64,000 bases of DNA, from assembly GCA_030737835.1 (NCBI GenBank), contig JAUJYN010000012.1:13130729-13194728 (forward strand), written 5' to 3'. Of the stretch, positions 1 through 10,134 are shown one piece after another. Both the position numbers and the translations under genes were made by a program. The notes below the pieces were generated by a model. That model was given only the letters and a program-made list of their open reading frames with translations. It was not told the origin of the DNA and made no database searches. Source of the stretch: Acorus gramineus (lineage: Eukaryota > Streptophyta > Magnoliopsida > Acorales > Acoraceae). The first letter of the stretch is position 1. Each line of letters opens with the position of its first letter.

Positions 1-351
1 TTTACATAATTATCAAATTTAAAATCTTATTTTTAAATTTTTTCTTTAACATCATCTCGTGTTATTATACAAATATATATATTTTTTAATTTAATATTTT
101 AACAAATAATTAATCATAATTTTTTAATAAAATCCAAAGATTTAATCAACACATAATCAGTTTTTTGTTCAACATGAGGATTGATTATTTTAATTAAATT
201 TTTTGACAATCGGGTTTCAAAATAATTCAGATTGGTCTTTAACACTGGATTATGGACGGGGCCTAACCTGTCAAGTTAAACCAGGTTCGGTGAGTCCATT
301 ATATATATCGCGAGACGCATGCATCATATCGCGAGAAATGAAGAGAAGTAC
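1..351. other. AT-rich left edge, intron of the SANT/bromodomain gene
   Basis: Very AT-rich sequence downstream (on the minus strand) of a clear splice donor at 351/350. No further coding exon of the SANT/bromodomain gene can be seen here, so the next exon, expected to carry the bromodomain, lies outside the window. Confidence 0.6.
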
Positions 352-1396
352 CTGGATTTCGAGTCGGCGTTCGAAAACGGAGCCGTACGTGTGAGACCGT
401 ATGATCTCGAGAAAATCAACCAACGGCTTCGATTTCTCCACGGTACGATCTCGCCGCACGTGCGAGGGCTCCCCTCCCCCACCACCACCTCTTCCGTCTC
501 CGACGCGGACGTCCGCCTCCGCCTCATCAACGGCGGTGGAGGTGGAGGAGACCCTCCTCTTCTTCATCCGCCGCCCCTTGCCCGACAGATTCGCCGAGCT
601 CTGCACGTCGCTGTTCTCCACCGGCTCCGCCGCCTCAACCGGTGGAGACGCCGCCGCGCCCTTCGCAATCGTGTCGGAGCTCCCGTTGAACGACGCCTCC
701 GCCGCCGGCCTATCCACACCGACGTCGCCGGCGGCAGGTTCCGCGCCTCCAACCACCCCCTCCGCCAGATTCGCCTCGCCGGATCTAGACCCCGGATCCG
801 TTCCTTTCGAATCGTTGCAGGACCGGCCGGAATCGCCACCTCCGACGAGCCGCGCCGGTTCATCGACGCCCTCCTCCGACTCGTCCTTCGCCTGATCCGC
901 CTTTCCTTCCCCTTCTCGCACGCTCCGCTCCCGCTCTTCGGTCAGCCTCTTCACTTTCATTTGCAAGGACCTTTTAAAAAAATTAAAAAAATCAGAACCG
1001 TCTGATCTTCATCACAGGGACCAGATCTGTCTATTTCTTGTGGACTTACACAATCGAAAGGTCGTGGTGTTGGACCTCGCGCTTGAGCTCCGCGACGCGA
1101 AGCTTCCGCAACTCGTCTAGCCAGGGCATGTCGAAGGAGACGGCGCCGATGACTCCATCTCCGCCGTCGATCTTGTGATCCATGGCTTCAAATCGTCGGC
1201 GGAGTTCGTAGAACTTACGCTTACACGACTGGGGGGTGAGGGCGAGGGAGATCCGGTTCTGGACTTCCATGGCGACAGAGTCCCAGCTCCTCGTCCCGTG
1301 GCGGTGGACCGCCGACGCCAGGAGGAGCTCCTCCAGCGTCCCCCAGATCTCCCCCTGACCGTTCGATCTCGTCATCTCCCACGTCTCATCGATCAC
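352..1396 (-). CDS. SANT/Myb-like and bromodomain protein, 5' partial
   Basis: Two coding exons are visible: 1396-1050 and 970-352. The intron has donor GTAAGT and a T/A-rich acceptor, and joins in phase to give V-S-L-Q-M-K-V-K-R-L, a junction typical of the plant DNA-binding bromodomain proteins (At2g42150/At3g57980 type). Exon 1 encodes a SANT/Myb-like domain (EELLLASAV, RHGTRSWDSVA, LTPQSCKRKFYELRRRF) followed by a coiled stretch (DELRKLRVAELKREVQ). Exon 2 encodes a low-complexity charged linker with a basic RRMKKRR patch and then PLVDFLEIIRSH-YGSVFERRLE, the entry to the bromodomain. Exon 2 ends at CAG|GTACTT, so the acetyl-lysine-binding part lies off the window. 322 residues are seen. 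The start is the first ATG upstream of the domain; an in-frame ATG seven codons later is also possible. Likely a nuclear chromatin reader; this is family inference. Confidence 0.85.
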
Positions 1397-3028
1397 GTAC
1401 GTCCGTTCAAATAATCAATCACGTTAGGGTTTCGTTTTCTCTCTGTTTGTTCATCCGATTTTTCGTCTCTGTTTTTTTTTTTTTTTGATTTCTCGTTTTC
1501 ATGCTCTCTGTATGTCTCTAATTGACGGTATATATACAAGCTTGTAAGAAATGCCCGTTATGGTGCTTCGCGGTTGGCTTTACACAAATCGCTCTTAATC
1601 ACCAACGGTGACGACGCTTGTTTGGGGCGTCTGATCGTTGGATCAGTAGATTTGGGATGATTTAGACCGTTGTTTCGTTCCATGAGGGGCAAAGGAGTTT
1701 AGATTAAGATTCTTCGTGGAGTAGTGCAGCGGATGAGGAGGAGGTGCTCGTCGTGAGGTCGATCGATCACGCAACAATTTCCATTTCAGGTATTCACATT
1801 TAGCCCTGTTTTTTTGTTAGGTTTAATTGACCAAAACTACCCCTGAATGTTTGGAGTAATAACATTTTATACTTACAATTTATAACTTTCTCATGGGGGC
1901 GTTGTTGTCCACAATGGAATTCATGGTCTGGTGAACCGCGGGAGAGGGATTTCTATGGAGGGCCTGTCGTTTAGGGACGTCTTGTTCAAATAAAGGATGC
2001 CAGCACGTGTGTGCTGGCATGGGGAGGAAGCTCTGCCTGCAGTACACCAGACCGTACTTCCCATTTCTTTGCCTTTGGACCTATGGCACAGGTATTTATT
2101 GTTAAGACCAAATCTGAAACTACAAAGGTTATATGAATCATGTGTTTCAAAATGAGTTTTGACAAATCTTTAGAATTTGATTTGACAGTAATAATACATG
2201 TCGCGTTTAGACGGACGATTGAAAAACTGTGATTTTTTAAAACCTTGTGTTGTAAATATTAGCTTTAAAGAAAACGTGATTTTGTTAACTTTATAATCAA
2301 TAGATTTTTGTCTTAAAAAGACTGAGGGAACGAATGGTTGAATGTTAAAAATATGTTCAGAAATTTCTGTTTTTCAAAGCGACACGCCCCAAAAAATGCT
2401 AGCAAACTTTATTTTGAAGAAAAAAGTTTTAATGAAAAATATCTTTTAAACTCGTTTGAAAACGCAATCTCGTGTCGTTTGATCTTTTGGTCAATGATGG
2501 TTAAATATGGATCAAAATTTTCTTCCCTTTGCGTAATATTTTTTTTGAGAGGATTATAATCATAACTATTTTAACTCAAATCAAAATCAAAATAAACAAT
2601 ATCCAAAAATAAAAGAAAAGAGAGAAACAAAGTCAAGTAAAACATGCATAATATTGAATCACTCTCATGTTACAATTGGTTGGTCCATCAAAATCGAAAA
2701 GCGCCTCTAAGCGGAAAAGATGAGGTTTTTGAGGTAAAGGCGACGATGTTATTCACCTACACCGTTACACACCATTACATTTATTTATTTATTTATTTAT
2801 TCGATCCAAATATTCTGATCAACAAAAGATTAACAAATATTCTCCTAAAAAACAAACATTAACAAATAATATTATTGTATAAACAAAAAACAGAGAGAGA
2901 ACAAAATATTTATATATTACATAACAAAAAACGCTACACCACCACTCATCCCGATAACCTTATCCACACCGTGCAACCAAACAGCTTCTTGTCTTAATTT
3001 AAACCAAACAAACTCACCAAGGCCTTCT
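1397..3028. other. Intergenic region between two minus-strand genes
   Basis: About 1.6 kb. The right part (about 2.6-3.03 kb) should be the 3' UTR and terminator of the gene starting at 3943. The left part should be the promoter and 5' UTR of the SANT/bromodomain gene, with an AGGGTTT telo-box-like motif near 1426. Otherwise AT-rich with no coding signal I trust. A short perfect hairpin sits at 1997-2020. Confidence 0.5.
1997..2020. repeat. Perfect 10-bp-arm hairpin with a G-box-like core
   Basis: ATGCCAGCAC, then GTGT, then GTGCTGGCAT. The arms are exact reverse complements around a 4-base loop, and the centre holds CACGTG. Function unknown. Confidence 0.7.
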
Positions 3029-3943
3029 TCAACCCTTCTTTACCGCCAACGATTTCCCGCCATTGCTATCCTCCTCCCTCGGCCTCTTATTCTCACGCCG
3101 AAACTCCGCCCGGACCTCCTCCAGGGACTTCTTCAACGCCCCACTCTCCGCCCGCAGTGACTCGATCTGACGGTGGAGGGACAGACACGCGTCCCCATCA
3201 GAGACCGCCACGTCAGCAAGCGAACTTTTTCGGGAGATTCCCGTCTCCTTGAGCGATGGGGACACGTGTGCGACCGAGATCTTTCGCATCACGAGGAGCG
3301 GGAGCTTCTGAAAAGAAATCTGGGCCGTCGGATTCATCAGCTCCGGTGGGAGTCTCAGCCCCCACTGGAATTTCACCGCCGCCCGGTCCAGAACCGGGAG
3401 GACGCTCCTCGCGCAGACGTCCACGCCGGAGAACAGACGCTCGAAGCCTCCGGCGGCGGCGGAGGTAATCTCCGACGTTGAACCGTTCAATCTCTCCGTC
3501 ATATCCTCGCCGTCCACGATCTTCGTGGCCGGCGGAGGCGGAGAAAGCTCGATCGGCGATAGAGAGGAGCTTCTAACGGAGAAATCGCCGATCCGGGGCT
3601 TCAGCTGGAGGAGAAAGGCGGGGCTCCTCGATCCGGCGGCGCCGACTCCACCTCCGATGAGGCTGAATTCGGCGGCGATCGACATGGGGGAGCCGGAGGG
3701 GGATCCGATGGAGCCGAAGCCGGTCTTGACGGCGAGGCTGAAGGGGTTGGAGGGGTCGTTGGGGCGGTAGGAGAGGCGGAGGGAGGGGCCGGAGTCGAAG
3801 GCGGTGGAGAGGTCGAGGCGGATCTCCCTGGCGTCACCGGCGGAGACAGCGGAGGCGAAAGGGAGGCCGAGGACGTGGAGGGGGATCTTTGCCTTCACCA
3901 GGGGAGTCCGGTCTTCGCGGAACTTCACGGATGCTCTCATCAT
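3029..3943 (-). CDS. Conserved plant protein of unknown function (At3g57990-like)
   Basis: A single-exon frame of 304 residues with high GC, coding throughout. It begins MMRASVKFREDRTPLVKAKI and continues with alternating hydrophobic and polar strands (for example SLRLSYRPNDPSNPFSLAVK, and AFLLQLKPRIGDFSVR). This resembles the beta-strand pattern of plant proteins sometimes compared with outer-envelope pores, but no catalytic motif is visible. The C-terminus has a predicted coiled coil (LHRQIESLRAESGALKKSLEEVRAEF) and a basic tail (KRPREED...AVKKG). From memory it resembles Arabidopsis At3g57990, the neighbour of a SANT/bromodomain gene, the same pairing as here. Telo-box motifs lie just upstream of the ATG. 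The function is not known and I do not assign one. Confidence 0.85.
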   Translation of the reverse strand: MMRASVKFREDRTPLVKAKIPLHVLGLPFASAVSAGDAREIRLDLSTAFDSGPSLRLSYRPNDPSNPFSLAVKTGFGSIGSPSGSPMSIAAEFSLIGGGVGAAGSRSPAFLLQLKPRIGDFSVRSSSLSPIELSPPPPATKIVDGEDMTERLNGSTSEITSAAAGGFERLFSGVDVCARSVLPVLDRAAVKFQWGLRLPPELMNPTAQISFQKLPLLVMRKISVAHVSPSLKETGISRKSSLADVAVSDGDACLSLHRQIESLRAESGALKKSLEEVRAEFRRENKRPREEDSNGGKSLAVKKG

Positions 3944-3964
3944 TTCTTCTTTCGTTGAAGACGA

Positions 3965-4001
3965 AAAACCCTAAATCGCAGATCTGCTAGGGTTAGGGTT
4001 T
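3965..4001 (-). promoter_or_regulatory. Telo-box cluster upstream of the 3943 start codon
   Basis: AAACCCTAAA and CTAGGGTTAGGGTTT lie 20-60 bp upstream of the ATG. Telo-boxes are common in promoters and 5' UTRs of plant housekeeping genes. Motif seen; activity inferred. Confidence 0.5.
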
Positions 4002-4796
4002 GCAAATTCGTCGATGTTAATCAGGGACGACGGACGCGGTGGCATATTCGTAAATATTTGAGTGTTTCTACAAGTCAGGACTCACAGGTCACCATGCCAC
4101 GTGAGATGGGTCCCATGGTTGACTGGCTATTACAGGTTTCCGTTTTTGTCTTTCACTGGATATTTTATTGATCGTCCGATCCTGGATACCACTGATCGGA
4201 GGTTCTAGAATCGCTACCTCCTTGGACCGCTCTTCTACTGCCACGTAATCACGTACGCGCTGGACGGACTAAAGATCAGGGAATTGTGTGAGCTCCAACT
4301 CGAGCGGGTCCTATTCGAGTTGACCCCAACTCAAAATAAGGTGATCAACTGTAATATGATCTAATTTGAATTTTAATCCAACGATTTTAATCTAAACCTA
4401 ACTTATGGTAACTCAAATCAATATGCGAACCCGATTTTTAAGCCTAGCTCACAAAAATAAATCCCAAAGCAAATGGTATGTATTTTTTTTTTAAAGAAAA
4501 AAACATACATGTTTCACAAATTTTAATCACCCATTTTAATCACCCACTACGTTTGGATTTTTAAAATCTTTTGTTTCAAACTCATTTTTTAAAAAGCTAT
4601 GTTTTTTTTATATTTTCAATCGTAAAATTTTTTTTGCCTAAAAAAGAAAGATGGTGGTTTGAAATTAAACCTTAAAAATTTATTTGGATTTGAGTTTATG
4701 AATTTTTAGTTTTTTAAATGTAGAATCTACATAAACTCATATCCAAATGGGAAGTCCACAAAAAATATTAAATTGTGATCTAATGTAAGAAATTTA

Positions 4797-5122
4797 GGTA
4801 GTGTTTGGTTCGACAGATTGCTAATTTATAAGTGCAAATATATAAGTGTTAATATTTTAAGTGAAAAACTATTTGGTTTAACAAGAAAAATAAATTCTTA
4901 TTTGTAATGTTTGTAGAAGAATATTTATGCCTATTTTATAAAATATATTTTTTATTGATGTTTGGTTCACCACTTATAAAATAAAAAAATTTAGAATAAA
5001 AATGATCTTTAAATAATTAATAGGTAAAATATTTTTAAAATCAGCATTAAATTGTTTATTTATTAAAAAAAAAATTTATTCTTTAATAAGTATTTATAAT
5101 AAACACTTAAAACAAACACCCC
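4797..5122. mobile_element. MITE with GTGTTTGG-type ends, copy A
   Basis: Begins GTGTTTGGTT and ends AAACAAACACC, giving short imperfect terminal inverted repeats. The internal sequence (AAGTGAAAAACTATTTGGTT, AACAAGAAAAATAAAT, TTTATAATAAACACTTAAAA) recurs at 62731-62990. No coding capacity. Ends and size suit a hAT-like MITE; the superfamily is an inference. Confidence 0.65.
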
Positions 5123-5339
5123 AAATAAAAAATAAATGTTTTTTTTTAAGTGACGAGTCAAATAAGTGTTTGTTTTCCATTGTACCAAATGTCCTTTAGA
5201 ATAAAAAATCAAGTATTAATGATCCATGTCTATTTAGATTATCATATAGGTGTACTACGAGCTTGGATTGAAATGTCAATTCAAACGCAACCCAATTTTA
5301 TAGACAAATCAAATCCAAATATGAACTCAGTTTCTTAAG

Positions 5340-5512
5340 AGTATCTCTAATTGCACCTCTCAAATTGGATGGTGTGCATTGAAAATTAAATGCTCCAATT
5401 AAATATAGTGGTGTTTAAAGAATTTGAGTGTTTTTTTTTTTTTTTTTATAGATGTGAAAAAAAAAAAAACCGTGTGCACCCCATTTGATGGGGTGTAATT
5501 AGAGGCAACCTT
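5340..5512. mobile_element. Short TIR element (MITE)
   Basis: Left end CTCTAATTGCACC...GGTGTGCA and right end TGCACCCC...GGGGTGTAATTAGAGG are near reverse complements. They enclose about 90 bp of AT-rich sequence with a T-run and an A-run. Non-coding. Confidence 0.55.
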
Positions 5513-5667
5513 TTTGAAAACCTGACCCGCATAAAGATCGGGTTTCGGATGGACCCGACTCAAGTTGCAGTCTCGTGTAGTCCTCGTCGATTCGATTTTA
5601 AAACTTGCAAATCAGAGCCGTCGGTTGTCGTTCACGAATCTCGAGGAGATCTTAACAAGCTATTCGT

Positions 5668-5708
5668 GGGGGGGGGGGGGGGGGGGGGAGAGAGAGAGAG
5701 AGAGAGGG
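5668..5708 (+). repeat. Poly-G run followed by (GA)n upstream of NSE4
   Basis: About 21 consecutive G followed directly by a GA microsatellite, about 220 bp upstream of the NSE4 start codon and probably in its promoter or 5' UTR. The length of a homopolymer this long is likely to vary between reads and alleles. Confidence 0.85.
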
Positions 5709-5930
5709 AGCAGTCTCTTCGAGGGATCTCAATTTTTCTTTTCAAATTTTCGGTTTTACTTCTTTGGAGGGAACCCAAAAAACACCCTCACCTTTGAATC
5801 TACAATAAAAAGAGAATTTTTGGTGGTTTAGGGTCTGCGCGGGAACAAGCGGGTTCTTGGTGTTTTAGGGTTTCAATTCAAAGTTGCGATTTTGGGTGGT
5901 TCCCCCCCCCCCTCCCAATTGGAGAGACCC

Positions 5931-8901
5931 ATGGCGCCGTCGAGGGCCGTGAAACGTGAACCTGGGTCCAGCAGTCGAGCGGCGGAGATGGACCGGAAGG
6001 GGAAGGCGGATACCGGCGGTGGGTCTTCCGATAAACAGGGAGTGACGGAGCGGCGGGTGCTCCGGTCGAGGTATCTGAACCTGAAGAGTGTTATCAATGG
6101 TGAGAATATCAAAAGATGATTCCTTTTTAATAATAATAAAAAAATTTGGGTTTCTTTTTAATGTCGTTCGTGTTGTTGTTTTGGATTTTGAAGATGAGAG
6201 GGATGATATTTTTAAGGCGGACACGGATACGTTTAAATCGATCATCAGCGAAGTCGAAAACCTTCATCAATTAGGTGAGTCTTGGAAATTTGAATGGGTT
6301 TTGTTATATTGTGATGAGTTTATTCAAAAAGGCTATTTTTAATCACCCATTGATAGATTTATGAAGTTGATCTATCTGCATAGATGTTTAGGGATAGTTT
6401 TTTAACTTTTTTTCATGGTTTCAATCATTGTAATGAAGATCCCATATTTTAGTGCGTTGTGTGATTTGCACTAGGCAAGAGAGTATCATATTGGGTGGCT
6501 TGGTTGGTACCCTAAAAGTGTTAGTTGAAAAGCATTATGAATCAGTATGTGATTGAATCAGTATGTGATTTTTAAGAGAATATTGTGTTGCATAAATTGG
6601 TCGATGCATTAAAAAGTTCTCTTGTTTTTTTTTAAAAAAGTTATTTGAATTCATGTTCGCAGTTCAGAATCCTAGAGAGCAAGTGGCAGATGCAGAGGCT
6701 CTCCTTGACATTGCGAATTCACTGGTGACGTCTGTCAAGTCGCAGGGAAATGAAGGAGTGTCCCCATCAGATTTTGTTACTGCATTGCTCAGGAATTTCG
6801 GGCAGCAGAGTGAGGAGAATGCTCGTGAGAGAATGAGTTGGATGGATGTTGGGACTGCAGTGTCACACATTTTCAAGAAGGTCCCGGGATGTTGTACCAT
6901 GTAAAACTTTAACCTTTCTTTCATTCTTATTGTTTATTGTGGGAAAAAAAGAGATTGCAAAAATTAAATTTGATTTGCGGATTTGGTTTGGCAACATTTG
7001 GTCATAGTGTGGTGCTTTGAAATGCATAGAAATCATAACTTCCAATGTTTTTGTGGGAACATTGCACATCCATTTTATTCAAGAACTATAGATAGATTAA
7101 AGATATCGATTGTATTTTTTTTTTTGGGGACTAAATGGTGGGCCATTGCCAAAAAATTATAAGTGGCAATGACTTTTTTCTCATGGAGTGCTGAAATTGT
7201 TAGTTTTGCACCTTTGCTAATGTATACATGAATGATCTGATTAATGCGCAATATTTGGGCATAAAACAGTGAAAGGCAGAGTTTTGTCTATGCATTTTGC
7301 TTGCGGATTGTCAGTTGTACTCAACTTTTCTTTTGTTGTTTATTTATTGTTTGTGTCAAAAAAACTTTTCTTTTATTGTGTTTGTGATAAATATAAAACT
7401 TTCATGGAAGAACCTTTTTGTATTTATTTTTTGTTGTTTTTGGATAGGTTGGGTCCAATGAATACGGAAATGGCACAAAGGAAAGTTGCAAATCCTAGAA
7501 AAAGAACAAGGCCTACTCAAAGCACTCGCCCAGAAGAGGTATTGTTTCTCTGGATTAAAAGCTTTTATAGTAAATTGAATTTTCTGATTATCAATTCCTA
7601 AAGTATTGGTTTATGTGTCTTGTGATATTGGTTGGCTTGGGAACTACATAAAATCCTGGTTAATTGGTGTTTGTTGGTTGGTAGAGTAAGCAAAACTGGG
7701 TGGCAATTGTAATGCTCTTGATGGTAGTCACTGGGTATCTCTTTGAAATTTTTCTAGATGCCTGTCAAATGACATTCACACTATTTGCTTGGGAATGGAT
7801 TTAGATCTGTGAGAAGTTATTGTAAATGGGTATCAGTGACTCAACAAAAATAAGTCAATCAGTAATTCAGTTTAATGGCTTGATTTATTTGTCAAGAGGG
7901 TGTCTGTTTTCGTTTTGCTATTAGTAAATGCAATTGTTTCTATGATTTCTAGTTTTTGCAAGCTGTTAACTTAATTATTTTCTTTTCATACTCATGTAGC
8001 TTGATGAGGCTGTGAAAGAAGAGAAAACAGACACTGACAAGAACATGTCAGCCATGTTTGATATTTTGAGGAGGAAGAGAATTGTTAGGCTAGAATGTCT
8101 AGTATTGAATCGAGTCTCCTTTGCACAAACAGTGGAGAACATTTTTGCTTTATCATTTCTCATTAAAGATGGTCGTGTTGACATCAAGATTGATGAAAAT
8201 GGTCAACATCTAGTGTGTAAGTCCACATTAAACTCTGTATCTACTTAATCGTACTTTCTGTAGTTCATATAATGGTTATCCTCATCGCTTTTACTTTTTT
8301 CCTATTCAACCAGTGCCAAGGAACGCACCTGCTGCGAACGCTATATCCTCTGGCGAAGTTCAGTATCACCATTTCGTTTTCCGATTTGATTTTAAGGACT
8401 GGAAGGTATGTAGCAAAAGTATAACTGCACCAGTCAAAATCATTAAAACCAACAAAAAAATTAGAACAGCAAAACCTAGTTGAGCATTTTTTTTTTCCTT
8501 TGTGGCTTTAATTATATTGCACAAGTAATATAAAGTACACATTTTATATGTGAAGTAATCAATAATTCAGAATACTTGATAACAAGGATGAGGAACTCTC
8601 TTTATCATTCAAAATCTACACTTATTTCATGTTGTTTTTGTTATAACAGTTAATGAAGAATTCTGTTGGAGTTGATGAGGAACTGATGCCTCATCGAACT
8701 GGGTCCACGATGCCCGGATCTTCTCAGGCCGCCTCGGTGCCTGAGGAAACTCGGAGGACCGGACCAACTACACCCATAAGAAAGCTCAGCCGAAATCGTG
8801 GCTTTGTCACACAGGAACAATTAGTGGTTGAGGATTCACCAGAGTACGATCCTGTCTTGCAAAAAGGCTCACCAAGAAAGTTGAGACGGCTTCACGTCTA
8901 A
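5931..8901 (+). CDS. NSE4: NSE4, kleisin subunit of the SMC5/6 complex
   Basis: Seven exons: 5931-6099, 6194-6274, 6663-6900, 7448-7538, 8000-8216, 8314-8405, 8650-8901. All introns are GT-AG and phases agree (1140 nt, 379 residues). The N-terminal part ([16 protein letters not shown]..., then [34 protein letters not shown]) is the Nse3-binding helical domain. The C-terminal half ([36 protein letters not shown]) is the Nse4_C winged-helix domain that closes on the SMC5 head. NSE4 bridges the SMC5 and SMC6 ATPase heads in DNA repair and chromosome maintenance in the nucleus. The start [11 protein letters not shown] was chosen because it lies in good context (GACCCATGG); an ATG 39 bases earlier is in frame, but its added residues come from the poly-C leader. 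Arabidopsis has two copies (NSE4A/B); which one this matches is not clear. Confidence 0.93.
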
Positions 8902-10134
8902 ATCAATGAATGAATGCATTTTTTTTTTTTTTTCACTCTCTGATTTCAAATGATCTTGCCATTTTAAATTATTACACCAACTGCTTTGTTGGGTGGGGAG
9001 TTGACATGAATTTTTTTCATTTTAGGGTCCATTTTCTTTAGTGTGTAATCCCTCTTATCTAGCTTGAACAGATAATATTTGTAATTGAGTAGTTCAAGGA
9101 GGCCCTTTGTACTGTTTTGTGTCTCACTCCAGTCTGTTTGACCAACAGATTGGATGTCTTGATATCCAGGATGCATATGTTAATATTTGAATTTAAATCT
9201 TTTCATAATGTATAGAGTTATTTTTGTTTTATGTATTTTCCTCTGGGCTCTCTTATTAATACGAGAGCATCAACCTATCGTTTGATTTGTTTTTTTTCAT
9301 AATGATTGATATCAAGAATAAGGGTAGTGTAATTGAAAAAAAAAATTTAAATAAGGAGTTTAGGGTTTTTTTTTCTAAAGATTACATAAAGAGAATGTAT
9401 GTGTTATTTAAATTTTGAAGATTATAATTTGTATATAAAATAATTGAATTTAAATAACATATAATACAAACATATATAATTTTGTAATATATGTTAGATT
9501 TATAAAAAATACCTTCGCATATTTTGGGTATCGAAGGTTTTTTAATTTTTTAAATACAAATTTGAAAGGGATGGATATTTTTAGAATCATTGACAGACCT
9601 AATCTATGAGGCACAATTTTAGTTTGATCATACATCACAGTCATTTTGGTGCAGGAAGTCAATGTCACGATGTGCAGTTCTGGTTCAATCTTTGAATAAA
9701 TTTCACAACAGACAGTAACCATTTGAAGTGATCTGCCAACATTTGTGTGTTGATTGAGATGCATCAAACACTGGTTATTACAATTTCAACTGAAAGCTTT
9801 CCACTACTCCAAGAATTCATCAGAATAAATGAGAGATTTCAATAAAAAAGAAATATTTGTAACAACATTGAATACCTGAAACAGATGTTCAAGTTCTTAA
9901 CAAAAATAACAAAATCTCTGCTAACAAAACGAAGATAACTCGTGTATATTATTTATTTGATACTAGAAAAAAAAAGTTCCATCAAGATTCGAATTCAGAT
10001 CATCGCCTTCATTATCAGAGCATATGCGTCAAGAAGCCTATCAGAAAATCCAAACCTAAACACAGGATTTATCAGCCACCATACATTCAAAAATGGTGGC
10101 TTCCCTGATCAGTTTTTGAATTGCAGCTACAATT
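8902..10134. other. Convergent intergenic region (3' ends of NSE4 and ENR)
   Basis: About 1.2 kb between two converging genes. It should contain the NSE4 3' UTR (about 8902-9200) and the ENR 3' UTR (about 9780-10134). The middle is AT-rich with no coding or RNA-gene signal that I can recognise. Confidence 0.5.

Larger units (their letters stand above)
4002..5930. other. Intergenic region with MITEs, promoter of NSE4
   Basis: Divergent intergenic space. It has an early region of about 300 bp with promoter-like composition, a degenerate element with GGGTTCG-type motifs (about 4310-4450), a long AT-rich MITE (4797-5122), a short TIR element (5340-5512), and the NSE4 promoter/5' UTR, with a poly-G/GA tract and TTTAGGGT motifs near 5827 and 5862. 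No coding sequence recognised. Confidence 0.55.

Noticed and set aside
319-1005. Long plus-strand and alternative minus-strand ORFs over the SANT/bromodomain exon
   Set aside because: Shadows of the GC-rich minus-strand exon; Arg/Pro-rich translations with no domain.
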